Made by a program: the position numbers and the translations under genes. Of a stretch of 64,000 nt of DNA, positions 54,646 to 63,836 are shown one piece after another; within the stretch, counting starts at the first letter, position 1; every line of letters starts with the position of its first letter. Where the stretch lies: assembly GCF_014202225.1 (NCBI RefSeq), contig NZ_JACHGE010000011.1:11665-75664 (forward strand). The letters run 5' to 3'. The notes beneath the pieces were generated by a model. That model saw only the letters and a list, made by a program, of their open reading frames with translations, made no database searches and was not told where the DNA came from. The stretch is from Algibacter amylolyticus (GTDB taxonomy: Bacteria > Bacteroidota > Bacteroidia > Flavobacteriales > Flavobacteriaceae).

Positions 54646-57207
54646 ATGCCCATTACAACTAAACCATTATTCCAGGATTACTTTTCTGATTTTAAAGGCT
54701 ACGACGAGGTTTTAAAACCCGATATGTCTATTAATACAGAATGGAAAACACTGTTAAGCAAATTTTCCGAAGTCGGCACCGAAAATCTTCTCTCTAAACA
54801 AGACGAGATAAATTGGCTCATGGAAGAAAATGGTGTAACCTATAACGTGTATAACGATCCACATGGTCTTAACCGTTCTTGGGGTTTAAATGTAGTACCT
54901 TATGTTATCCATCAAACCGAATGGGAATCAACCATAGAAAAAGGTATTAAACAACGCGCCGAATTATTAAACCTTATTTTAAAAGATATTTATGGGAAGC
55001 GCGAACTAATTAAAAACGGTATTGTACCCGAAGAGGTTGTTTTAGCACACCGTGGTTTTTTACGTCAATGCGATCAAATTCAATATAAAACAGCAAAACA
55101 ATTACAAATCTACTCGTTAGATTTAGCTCGTGGACCCGATGGCCGTATGTGGGTAGTTAGCGATCGTACGCAAGCGCCTTCTGGTATGGGTTATGCTCTA
55201 GAGAACAGGTATGCGCTTAACCGTGTCGTGCCAGATATGTTCGAAAATATTAATGTTAAACAACCACTTGCGTTTTTTAACGATTTAAAACAAATGCTAA
55301 TTGATGCGGCTCCGCAAAACCAGAGCAACCCTAATATAGTTATCCTTACTCCTGGTCCGCATAACGAAACGTATTTCGAGCATTCGTATCTGGCTTCATT
55401 TTTAGGATATCCTTTAGTAATGGGTAGCGATTTAGTGGTGCGTAATGGTAAGTTATGGCTTAAAACACTTAAAAAACTAAAGCAGGTCGATGTGGTTCTA
55501 AGACGTGTAGACGATGCTTTTATGGACCCTTTAGAGCTACGAGAAGATTCTTATTTAGGCGTTGCAGGTTTACTAGAAGTGGTAAGAGAGCAACAAGTAG
55601 CTGTAGTAAATCCTATTGGTTCTGGTATTTTAGATAATTCGGGCTTAATTCCGTTTATGAATGCCATTTGCAAGTACTTTTTTAAAGAACCTTTAATACT
55701 GCCGCAAATTGCATCGTGGTGGTGCGGACAAAAAAAGGAATTCGATTATGTTATAGAGCATTTAAAGGATTTGGTGGTAAAACGTATAGATCGTTCTAAC
55801 CGAGAAAATATTTATTTCTGCGAGTTTCTGGACGACGATGCGCTTAAAAAATTAAAAGACGAAATTGCCTTAGCACCTTATCAATTTGTGGCTCAAGAAA
55901 AAATATCCTTTTCAACAGCACCAAATTTTGTAAAAGGCAAATTAGAACCTCGAAAAGTATCCTGTCGTACCTTTGCCATTGCTAAAAAAGATGGTTACAG
56001 CGTAATGCCTGGTGGCTTAGTGCGTGTGGCAGCCGATAGAAAAAAGATATTTGTATCCAATCAACGTGGAGGTATAAGTAAAGATTTCTGGATAGTTTCA
56101 GATGCTGTTCAAAACCCGTTACGTAATTACGCTTGGGATTCGTCCTCAAACAATACTATTTCGGATATTAATGATTTATCGAGTAACACCGCCGAAAACC
56201 TATTTTGGTCGGGGCGCTATTTAGGGCGTTCTTTAGTAACCGCTCGTTATTTACGCGTGGTACTTAATAGAATGAATCAAGAGAAATCCACCACACGTAA
56301 ATCAGATTCAGATACCTTAATTTTACTGTTTCAATCTATAACCAACATCACCTCTACATTCCCTGGGTTTGTTGGCGAAGGTGCCGAAGCGCGATTAAAA
56401 GAGCCTTTAAAGGAAATTTTATCTTTAATAAAAGACGAAACACGCGTTGGTAGCTTAGCACAAACCATGAATAGCTTTAACAACGCTTATTACTCGTTAC
56501 GAAGCTTATGGTCTAAAGACATGTGGCGCGTTTTTGATGGCATTAAAAAACAATGGGAAAACTTTTTAGGAACTAAAGACTTTTCCATTAATAAACTTAT
56601 AAAATTTCTAGACCGCATTATAACACGCCTTATTGCTTTTATGGCACTTATTGAAGAAAGCATATTAGTAAACCAAGGCTTATTATTATATTTTATTGGC
56701 TTGCAAACCGAACAATCGATGATGCATGTCGAAAAATGCCGATCGCTACTGGTTATAAACTACGAAGAGCAAGTACAATACGAAGTTTTAGAAGCCTTTT
56801 TAAACAGTAACGAAAGTCTTAATATTTACAGATACAGCTACCGCTCGTACCTTAGTGTAGAAAACGTAATTAAACTGTTATTACTAGATAAAGATTATGC
56901 TAAATCTTTAACCTATAAAATTTCACGTATAGAAAAGGATGTTAACAAACTCCCCTATTCCGAAGGCTCTAACGCTGTTGCAGCTTGTAAAGCCAAAATT
57001 TTAAAAGCACATGCTAAAATTGAAAGTTTAACTATAGAGCATCTTTTAACATTAAACGACGACCAGACCATACGACAAAATCTAGATGATGCCTTAGCCG
57101 AAATTAGCGAGCTATTGCATGAAACATCTATGGAGGTTTCAAATACCTATTTCAACCATTCGTACACTCAAAAACAACTGACCAACCAAAACTTTCCACT
57201 ACAATAA
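54646..57207 (+). CDS. Circularly permuted ATP-grasp fused to alpha-E domain
   Basis: An 853-residue fusion. The first part (about 1-480) is a circularly permuted type 2 ATP-grasp ligase (YNDPHGLNRSWGLNVVPYVI, in part; WVVSDRTQAPSGMGYALENRY; GPHNETYFEHSYLA; VVNPIGSGILDN; MPGGLVRVA). The second (about 520-830) is an all-helical alpha-E domain (TAENLFWSGRYLGRSLVTARYLR, in part; LASTMNSFNNAYY-like, RSYLSVENVIKLLL). ATP-grasp enzymes ligate a carboxylate to an amine using ATP. In many bacteria the two parts are separate genes. The third gene begins 2 bp later. Confidence 0.92.
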   Translation: MPITTKPLFQDYFSDFKGYDEVLKPDMSINTEWKTLLSKFSEVGTENLLSKQDEINWLMEENGVTYNVYNDPHGLNRSWGLNVVPYVIHQTEWESTIEKGIKQRAELLNLILKDIYGKRELIKNGIVPEEVVLAHRGFLRQCDQIQYKTAKQLQIYSLDLARGPDGRMWVVSDRTQAPSGMGYALENRYALNRVVPDMFENINVKQPLAFFNDLKQMLIDAAPQNQSNPNIVILTPGPHNETYFEHSYLASFLGYPLVMGSDLVVRNGKLWLKTLKKLKQVDVVLRRVDDAFMDPLELREDSYLGVAGLLEVVREQQVAVVNPIGSGILDNSGLIPFMNAICKYFFKEPLILPQIASWWCGQKKEFDYVIEHLKDLVVKRIDRSNRENIYFCEFLDDDALKKLKDEIALAPYQFVAQEKISFSTAPNFVKGKLEPRKVSCRTFAIAKKDGYSVMPGGLVRVAADRKKIFVSNQRGGISKDFWIVSDAVQNPLRNYAWDSSSNNTISDINDLSSNTAENLFWSGRYLGRSLVTARYLRVVLNRMNQEKSTTRKSDSDTLILLFQSITNITSTFPGFVGEGAEARLKEPLKEILSLIKDETRVGSLAQTMNSFNNAYYSLRSLWSKDMWRVFDGIKKQWENFLGTKDFSINKLIKFLDRIITRLIAFMALIEESILVNQGLLLYFIGLQTEQSMMHVEKCRSLLVINYEEQVQYEVLEAFLNSNESLNIYRYSYRSYLSVENVIKLLLLDKDYAKSLTYKISRIEKDVNKLPYSEGSNAVAACKAKILKAHAKIESLTIEHLLTLNDDQTIRQNLDDALAEISELLHETSMEVSNTYFNHSYTQKQLTNQNFPLQ

Positions 57208-57209
57208 CC

Positions 57210-58100
57210 ATGTTATTTCAAATATCGCATACTACAAGTTATATATATGAAGTTGGTGTAACCTTCTGCCATAATATTGCCACCATAAAACCAAAGGATA
57301 TGTTGGGACAAAAAGTGGTGGATTATAAACTAGAAATTAGCCCAACGCCAACCGAATTCTCGGAGAAACTGGATTTTTTTGGTAATACCATTACGCGGTT
57401 CTCTATACAGGAGCAGCATAAAACCTTAAAAGTAACTGCGCTTAGTAAAATACTACGCGACCATACGCTAGAACCAGATATTTATAAATCGGAAAGCGGT
57501 CAAAAAATCACTTTAATAGAAGCTTTAGCAGCGCTAAAAACAGAAAATCGAGGTCATTTAGATATTAAACAGTTTGTATTAGAATCTATTTTAATTGCCA
57601 ATATATCCAAAGATATTAGAGCTTACGCCGAAGTATCTTTTAAACCCAATCGCCCTATTTTTGAAGCGGCTTACGAGCTCATGGAACGCATTTTTAAAGA
57701 TTTTGAGTTTAACCCTAATGTTACAAACGTAGCCACGCCAATACACGAGGTTATGGTAAACAAAAAAGGGGTTTGTCAGGATTTTGCACAAATAGCCATT
57801 GCTTGTATTCGTTCGGTAGGATTGCCAGCGCGTTATGTAAGCGGTTATATTGAAACTTTACCTCCTCCAGGAAAAGAAAAATTAGTTGGTACCGATGCTT
57901 CTCATGCTTGGTTTTCAATTTATATCCCGTCGTTTGGCTGGGTAGATTTCGATCCTACAAACAACCAAATACCAAAAGACCAACATATTGTTGTGGCTTA
58001 TGGCCGCGATTATTACGATGTGCCACCTTTAAAAGGTGTTATATATAGTTCGGGAGCCAATAAAATGAAAGTGGCTGTAGACATTCGTCCTGCGGTTTAG
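57210..58100 (+). CDS. Transglutaminase family protein (COG1305-type)
   Basis: A 296-residue protein with an N-terminal bacterial transglutaminase-associated beta domain (ISHTTSYIYEVGVTFCHNIA in part) and a papain-like transglutaminase core: Cys189 in KGVCQDFAQIA, His232 in DASHAWFSIYI and Asp248 in DFDPTNN. No signal peptide, so it is likely cytoplasmic. It starts 2 bp after the ATP-grasp gene and is almost certainly translated with it. It is predicted to cleave or transfer the peptide made by the other two proteins. Confidence 0.93.
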   Translation: MLFQISHTTSYIYEVGVTFCHNIATIKPKDMLGQKVVDYKLEISPTPTEFSEKLDFFGNTITRFSIQEQHKTLKVTALSKILRDHTLEPDIYKSESGQKITLIEALAALKTENRGHLDIKQFVLESILIANISKDIRAYAEVSFKPNRPIFEAAYELMERIFKDFEFNPNVTNVATPIHEVMVNKKGVCQDFAQIAIACIRSVGLPARYVSGYIETLPPPGKEKLVGTDASHAWFSIYIPSFGWVDFDPTNNQIPKDQHIVVAYGRDYYDVPPLKGVIYSSGANKMKVAVDIRPAV

Positions 58101-58126
58101 GGTAGCTTTTATGAATTAGTTTTTTG

Positions 58127-58253
58127 GCTAACACAAGCATCCTCCTTATGCCGTTATACTATCTAAAACCAATTAGCTTCAATATCTATACTCTAATGTT
58201 ATATTCGATACTTCATTTACTCTTACTGCCACGAGCAGGACGCTCGTGGTAGC
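58127..58253 (+). repeat. 127-bp palindrome-ended element, copy A
   Basis: Terminal inverted repeats GCTAACAC and GTGGTAGC; a CCACGAGC/GCTCGTGG hairpin at the right end. It is the same length and roughly three quarters identical by eye to copy B (61202-61328). REP/MITE-like. Confidence 0.75.
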
Positions 58254-58274
58254 AGAACTTTTTGATACATTATA

Positions 58275-60314
58275 TTATTTTTTAAATATTATTTTTTTAC
58301 TAAAATTAGTGCTTTCAATATTAAAATTTAGGAGATACATACCCGTTGTAATATTAATGTTTTTATCAGAAAGTATTTTAATTGTATGTTGTCCAGCAAC
58401 TAAGGTTTCATCAATTATTGTATTAATTTTTCTTCCATTTAAACTATAAATTGCTATTTCAACATGTTCGCTTTTTATTAAATTAAAATTAATTGACATT
58501 TCAGTTGAAAAAGGGTTAGGATTAAGGTTAACTTGGTATTTACTTATATCGTTAATTTTTTCTATTCCTAAGTTAGATGCATTACTCAAATACATAGCAA
58601 TATCTACCTGAAAGTTTGGAATACTCAAATTTAAAACACCGTTTGTACTCTCAATATTTTCATTAGAAATTAGACTACCAGAGTTTGGGTCATACCAACT
58701 TATGTCCCAAGTACTATCAGGAACTGAAAGTTGTATGCTTTTATTAATTACGTTGTTATCATGGTTTGAGTAATGATGCAGATACATCAAATACTCATTT
58801 TCAGCACCAAAACAGTAAGCTCGTATATTTGAAGTATCTATATTGCTTATTACAGCGTTTTTAGGTGTAAAGTTTTTTACATTTACAATATTCGATGTAA
58901 TAAGTCCGAAGCTATTAATCCATTCTAAAGTTTCTATATTATATTCAATTCCTGTAGTAGAATTATCGCCTCTTAACCAGTATAAGGCATTCCCTCCAGA
59001 AACAAAGGCTGTCCAATAACCAATTCTATCAAAATAATGTTCAGATTCGGGTATATTATTATCAAAGTCTCCACTACCATATTCACCAATTAAAATCGGT
59101 TTTTCATAGCTATCGTAGAAATAAGAAACATCTTCATTCATCATAAAATCAATTGTAAATTCACTATCATAACCATGCCAAGGATAAACATGGAAATCAA
59201 CTATTTCATTTGAAGGTAAATCATGTAATTCTGAATCAAAAGCATAGTCGAATGCCCAGTATGAAGCCGCATGCGCTCTGTTGTACGGGTCGTTATTTGT
59301 TATAACTTCATCTATAGAGTTAATCCAATCTTTTGAGGTATACTTTCCCCATTCGTTATTATATTCCCAGGCCAGTATATTTTGAAAAGCGCCATACCTG
59401 TTTACAATATATTTTACATATTTTTTTACATAGTCATGGCCTTCATCGGTTGTTGTAGAATACATGTTTGTAGGGCTTGTATAATAACCTCCGTTTTCGA
59501 CACTCCAAGGGGATTGATTAAAGGTGTAAACATTACCATCATCATGAATAGTAAATAAGCAAGGATAAATATTTATTCCATTATCGGAAGCATCTTGAAA
59601 CCATTTGTCTATTAGTTTCGCATTTTCAGTATCATATTTATCAAGACTACCAGAGTTTTGCAATAAGTTGGCATGTCCTTCAAATGTATTCCATTCCATA
59701 ACAGGAGGCGCCCACTCTTGGTGAAACATTTGTAATCGGTACGTATTTATATTTTTTTGGGCTAAATATTGCCACATTAGTTTTGTCATATTTTCGTCGG
59801 CTGGCGATGGTGTATTGGGTATGCCAAGAAAGGCTGCTGTAACAGGAGGCGTATGCCCATTTATACCATTTATTAATACGTTTGTGCCATCACTATACTT
59901 AAAATTATATGAGTTTTCCTCACTTACTTGAATAAAACCATGATTGCTATTAGCAGGTAAACATTCAAAATTATCTGTAAACTCAAAAGTATTGGTAGGT
60001 GTTTTAAACGCTATGGAATAATTCCAAATCCCTTCCTTGGTTGGAGAAAATCTAAGTTTCCATGTGTCTTCATCGTAATAAAAACCGCCAACTTTTAAAA
60101 TTTCATTATCTGGACTAGTAAATGTTCCAATAATCTCCACATCCCAAAATGGATTTGAATAATTAGTTTCATCACTATTAAAGCTAACCTCATAAATTGA
60201 CCATTTTGAAACATTATTAGGTTCGGGTGTATTTAAAGTTACTTGAGATGCCATTTCTAGCACAAAACAAAATTGAATACATATTACAAACCAAATGCGT
60301 TTTAAATTTCTCAT
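58275..60314 (-). CDS. DUF5060-type glycoside hydrolase with T9SS type A sorting domain
   Basis: A 679-residue secreted protein: signal peptide (to MASQ), an N-terminal DUF5060 beta-sandwich (about 30-120: VSKWSIYEVSF, GFYYDEDTWKLRFSPTKEG), a TIM-barrel glycosidase domain (about 130-470; LAWEYNNEWGKY with the likely acid/base Glu and ILIGEYGSGDFD with the likely nucleophile), a small beta domain, and a C-terminal T9SS sorting domain (LNPNPFSTEMSINFNL, then IYSLNGRKI, GMYLLNF, ends KKIIFKK). It is probably surface-exposed or released and acts on an algal or plant polysaccharide. No susC/susD pair is nearby. Confidence 0.88.
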   Translation of the reverse strand: MRNLKRIWFVICIQFCFVLEMASQVTLNTPEPNNVSKWSIYEVSFNSDETNYSNPFWDVEIIGTFTSPDNEILKVGGFYYDEDTWKLRFSPTKEGIWNYSIAFKTPTNTFEFTDNFECLPANSNHGFIQVSEENSYNFKYSDGTNVLINGINGHTPPVTAAFLGIPNTPSPADENMTKLMWQYLAQKNINTYRLQMFHQEWAPPVMEWNTFEGHANLLQNSGSLDKYDTENAKLIDKWFQDASDNGINIYPCLFTIHDDGNVYTFNQSPWSVENGGYYTSPTNMYSTTTDEGHDYVKKYVKYIVNRYGAFQNILAWEYNNEWGKYTSKDWINSIDEVITNNDPYNRAHAASYWAFDYAFDSELHDLPSNEIVDFHVYPWHGYDSEFTIDFMMNEDVSYFYDSYEKPILIGEYGSGDFDNNIPESEHYFDRIGYWTAFVSGGNALYWLRGDNSTTGIEYNIETLEWINSFGLITSNIVNVKNFTPKNAVISNIDTSNIRAYCFGAENEYLMYLHHYSNHDNNVINKSIQLSVPDSTWDISWYDPNSGSLISNENIESTNGVLNLSIPNFQVDIAMYLSNASNLGIEKINDISKYQVNLNPNPFSTEMSINFNLIKSEHVEIAIYSLNGRKINTIIDETLVAGQHTIKILSDKNINITTGMYLLNFNIESTNFSKKIIFKK

Positions 60315-60721
60315 ACTTTATTTATTTTAAATTATAGTATTTAATAAACGATCTCTATTATATAATTGATTTCGTTTTAGCATAGATACCGAGTGTATTG
60401 TTAGGTAGTCTCATTCGCCTTAATTGCGGTACCACATTCTAGTGTGACGTTTTTCTTCAATTGTTGCTTTAAAGAAAATCCATATAATTTAATGCTTTAA
60501 CGTTCGTTTTTATTTTTATTTGGGCAAATATTTAAATCCTTTTTCGGTATCACAATTTTTATTCAAAAGGTTTTGGTTGATACTCAAATGTGGCACAACG
60601 TCTTATATAGTAACTTTTGTTACCACTTACCCATAAACTAGCTAGAATACAGCCTATTAGCCTTGTAAATATATAAACAATAAATGTAATCCATTACGTA
60701 TTACACCTAAGATAAAGACCA
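60315..60721. other. Intergenic region beyond the glycoside hydrolase
   Basis: No gene is seen in 60315-60600, which is AT-rich. From about 60600 to 60721 it is a diverged copy of the flank downstream of the ABC ATPase gene at the window end (63699-63836). The block GTAATCCATTACGTATTACA is common to both. Confidence 0.6.
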
Positions 60722-60908
60722 CTAGTCGAATAATTTACGCCCTACAGGGCCCATTGATTGCGGTGTAATTTCAAAAACAAAATTTGGTGTGCTAAATTCT
60801 TCTTTTGTGTGCGAAACGAAAATAATAGCCGTGTCGTTTTATTAGTTTTTTTGGTTTGCCAATTTTAAGAATAGTTTGGCAACAGCATCGGAAATTACAA
60901 GTAACTTT
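60722..60908 (-). pseudogene. Decayed 3' end of an ABC ATPase gene
   Basis: Read on the minus strand, this gives AKLFLKLANQ, then a stop and frameshift, then TAIIFVSHTKEEFSTPNFVF and FEITP, ending PVGRKLFD. It closely matches the C-terminus of the ABC ATPase gene at 63837-64000 (AKLFSELVNK, TAIIYVSHRKEEFITPDFVF, RQLFA). There is no start or upstream ATPase domain here, and the small membrane protein gene begins its stop inside it. It is a relic of a duplicated or displaced gene end. Confidence 0.85.
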
Positions 60909-61166
60909 TTACCCTAAAAAATAGGTTAATAGTATTGTAATGGATATATAAAAGATCATCCCGTACAGCCTCATTTCCGAAGCCTGTTTTATTTTACGCT
61001 CAAACCCAAATTTTTTAAATCGTGCCATTTCCGAGACATTAAAATCTGTGTTTTCCCATTTGCTAATTTTAGCAAACCCTATAGGTATAAAAAAGAAACT
61101 TGCAGCTTCTGAATTACTCAAAGGTGCATGTTTTCGTTTCTCAATATTGTCTTCCTCAAGGTTCAT
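60909..61166 (-). CDS. Small hypothetical membrane protein
   Basis: An 85-residue protein (using the second Met, MNLEEDNIEKRK) with a charged N-terminal half and a C-terminal membrane segment (GMIFYISITILLTYFL). I do not know its function; a start at 61187 would add seven residues. The stop codon is directly next to the pseudogene remnant, and the 127-bp element copy B lies upstream. Confidence 0.7.
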   Translation of the reverse strand: MNLEEDNIEKRKHAPLSNSEAASFFFIPIGFAKISKWENTDFNVSEMARFKKFGFERKIKQASEMRLYGMIFYISITILLTYFLG

Positions 61167-61201
61167 TTTCCCGTATGCAATATGCAATTGTTTATTTCAG
61201 T

Positions 61202-61328
61202 GCTAGCGCAAGCATCTTGCTTGTGCCGTTACACTAACTTAAACCAACTTGCTTCAACATCTTTACTCTAATCTTAAAATAGATACTTTACTTACTCTTG
61301 ACGTCACGAGCGGGACGCTCGCGCTAGC
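61202..61328 (+). repeat. 127-bp palindrome-ended element, copy B
   Basis: Perfect 8-bp terminal inverted repeats GCTAGCGC and GCGCTAGC, a CAAGCA/TGCTTG hairpin on the left and a CGAGCG-GGA-CGCTCG hairpin on the right. It ends 12 bp before the stop codon of the RloC-like gene (minus strand). Same length as copy A. Confidence 0.8.
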
Positions 61329-61340
61329 GGGGGCATTTCG

Positions 61341-63656
61341 TTATTCTTTATTCTCACAAACTTCAATCATTTCTTTATAATGAGTTTTGTCAATTTCTTT
61401 AATTAGATTCAAAATATCTTTTATAACATTTGAACCTTCGTCCATTTTATTGTCAGAGGAATCATTGTCAAAGTCTTGTGCGTGAGAATATTTGTTAATA
61501 AAACGATAGATGTATTCTTCTTTGTCTTTAAATGATGTGTTTTGAATTCCTTTTTGTAATAATTGTCTAAAATCACGTAACCTTTTAGGGTGTTTGAATC
61601 TTAGAAAAGTTTCAAGTATTTTTCTAGAAGCATTTGCAGATAAATAGGCTTTTTCTAAATCTAAAGCAGTATCATTAGAATAGGTTATTAGTTTTTTAAA
61701 CAAGTAATGATATTCTGATGTATACTCTAAGAGCGTTTGGTCTGCATCTTTAATATAAGAAAACCGCATTTGATTACTATCAAAGTTCGATTCTATTGAG
61801 TAAATATTACATACGGTTTTTGGTTTGGAAGGATCTTTTCCGTGTTTTTGATTTTGCTTTTTATTTTTGGTTTCGAACCAATCTCTTACAAGTCTATAAT
61901 AGTTGAAATTATGTGTTAATATAAATAGTTGTTTTGCTTCATTACAATTTAACTTTAGGTACGAATAAGAACTAAACAAGTTATTCGAATCAAAACTTGA
62001 AATTGGGTCGTCAACTATTATGGTTGTATCTTTTATTTTATTGTCTTGTTCTAATATTTTATTTATAAAATAAACAAAAGCTATTGCTGTTTTTTCTCCT
62101 TCACTTAATTGATTCCCTTTAGTGTTAGGGTTTCCATTTCTTTGTATTTTATAACCACCTTTTTCTTGTGGATCTAGAGCGATATCTTTTCTTCCCAAGA
62201 ATTTCCATAAATCATTATTAAACTTTGTAGCACCAAGAGCTTCAGTAGAAATTAATGAATTCAATTGTTTGATTTCCAATTTTACTTTTTCAAGTTCTAA
62301 TTGAAGTTCCTTGTTTTTTTGAATTGTTATTAGTTCAAGGTTTTTTTGCTTATAATAATCATATCTTTTAATTTCATCCTTAATGTATTCAATTTCAAGG
62401 TTGTTTTTAGCTTCTTGTATAATTGTCGAAGCACTTAAATATTTTTTATTATGGTTTTTAATTATTTCTGTTGCCTCTGTATAAAACTGAGTTAAATTCG
62501 TCACATCAAAATTTAAAATTAAAATTTTAGGAATTTCAAATGGATTTGCAGTCTTGGTTTTAAGTATTTCTTTCCATTTACCAAGTGCTTTTATTAGTTT
62601 TTCATTCTCAAAATCAATATTTTTTTTAATTTTCTCGTATTCAGCTTGATATTCCTTATAGAGTGTTTTGTGAGATGGTAATTCTGTTATTTTTACTTCA
62701 TCTATCCAAGCAATTGCTTTCGATAGTTGCTCCTGTAAATTTTTGAAAGAATCACTAAAATGATTGTTTAAAGTGGAAAGACGTTGTTTAGTAATATTAT
62801 TTCCACAAAAAGCACAATTGTCATCGTCTTTATGTAGTTCAAGACCTAATTTAACCCAATCAGATTTTTTAAAATCATTCTTTAAACTATCAATTACTTC
62901 TGATGTTATTTTTGAATTTAATAGTAAAATTATTTTTTCGTAGCCAGAATTTATTTGAGACAAAACTGAAAAGTCAGGTATTTCAATTTTATCTTTGTCT
63001 TGTGGCTTTATAGTTTGAGCTAATTTTTCAATTTCTTGAATAGTCAATGAAGTTTTTTTGATATTATCTATATTTTTATTTAAAGAATTTTCAATTTTCG
63101 TTTTATTATAATTGGACAAGTGTTTATCTTCAACCTCAATTAATTGAAACTTTTGTTTAATGTTTTTGGCAGATTCTGATAGGAAATTACTGTTGTTTCT
63201 TATTAAACCTTTATTTCCTTTCTTTTCTCCGTTAAGTATTAATTCATTTTGAGCTATAGACTCACTAATTTTTAATTTTTCTTTTTTCTTATCCTTTAAT
63301 TTTAATATTTCTTTTTTTTTACCATCTGAAACGACAAGAATTCCTTTAATTGTATCGTTCCAATTAATGTTACGTTCTATAAAATCAGCATTGAAAACTT
63401 TAATATTAAAATCACTTTCAAATTTGTCTGATTCGGAATAAGTTTTTCCGCCTTTTTCAAAACTCCATTTTGAATCTGGGAATCTAGATATCGATTCATT
63501 TGATTCAATTAAAGAAAATAAATGTGATATCGTGGATTTACCACTACCATTTAATCCATAAAATAGATTTAGTTTATTAAAAATATTATATGTTGGATTA
63601 TTCTCAATATTCTTGAATATTCCAAAATTTGATACTCCTTTAATTTTCTCAATCAT
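61341..63656 (-). CDS. RloC/PrrC-like AAA_13 ATPase, candidate anticodon nuclease
   Basis: A 771-residue SMC-like ATPase. Walker A GLNGSGKST at 34-42, long coiled coil with a zinc-hook-type C281-x-x-C284-G (NCAFCGNNIT), signature NQLSEGEKTA (516-523), Walker B TTIIVDDP with D548-D549, and H-loop HNF at 581. The C-terminal part carries Arg677-x3-Glu681 (ASRKILETF) and His724 (INKYSHA), which fits the R-E-H triad of PrrC/RloC tRNA anticodon nucleases. RloC-like proteins cleave tRNA on DNA damage or phage attack and are often alone. Nuclease activity is inferred from this motif and layout. No restriction-modification genes are adjacent, so an RloC-type rather than PrrC-type role fits. Confidence 0.8.
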   Translation of the reverse strand: MIEKIKGVSNFGIFKNIENNPTYNIFNKLNLFYGLNGSGKSTISHLFSLIESNESISRFPDSKWSFEKGGKTYSESDKFESDFNIKVFNADFIERNINWNDTIKGILVVSDGKKKEILKLKDKKKEKLKISESIAQNELILNGEKKGNKGLIRNNSNFLSESAKNIKQKFQLIEVEDKHLSNYNKTKIENSLNKNIDNIKKTSLTIQEIEKLAQTIKPQDKDKIEIPDFSVLSQINSGYEKIILLLNSKITSEVIDSLKNDFKKSDWVKLGLELHKDDDNCAFCGNNITKQRLSTLNNHFSDSFKNLQEQLSKAIAWIDEVKITELPSHKTLYKEYQAEYEKIKKNIDFENEKLIKALGKWKEILKTKTANPFEIPKILILNFDVTNLTQFYTEATEIIKNHNKKYLSASTIIQEAKNNLEIEYIKDEIKRYDYYKQKNLELITIQKNKELQLELEKVKLEIKQLNSLISTEALGATKFNNDLWKFLGRKDIALDPQEKGGYKIQRNGNPNTKGNQLSEGEKTAIAFVYFINKILEQDNKIKDTTIIVDDPISSFDSNNLFSSYSYLKLNCNEAKQLFILTHNFNYYRLVRDWFETKNKKQNQKHGKDPSKPKTVCNIYSIESNFDSNQMRFSYIKDADQTLLEYTSEYHYLFKKLITYSNDTALDLEKAYLSANASRKILETFLRFKHPKRLRDFRQLLQKGIQNTSFKDKEEYIYRFINKYSHAQDFDNDSSDNKMDEGSNVIKDILNLIKEIDKTHYKEMIEVCENKE

Positions 63657-63836
63657 TTAATTTGGTATATGTTTTTGAGTATGAGTGGTAATGAATGCCA
63701 ACTCGCTATATAGCAACTTTTACTAACGTTATCCTGTTAATATATCAGGATACAGCAAATTTTTGTTACTATTACCCTCGTAAATATAAAAACAAATCAT
63801 GTAATCCATTACGTATTACATCTAAGATAAATACCA

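Noticed and set aside
60315-60600. Possible further gene remnant beyond the glycoside hydrolase
   Set aside because: I found no frame with recognisable protein signatures, and the similarity to the right-hand flank starts only near 60600.
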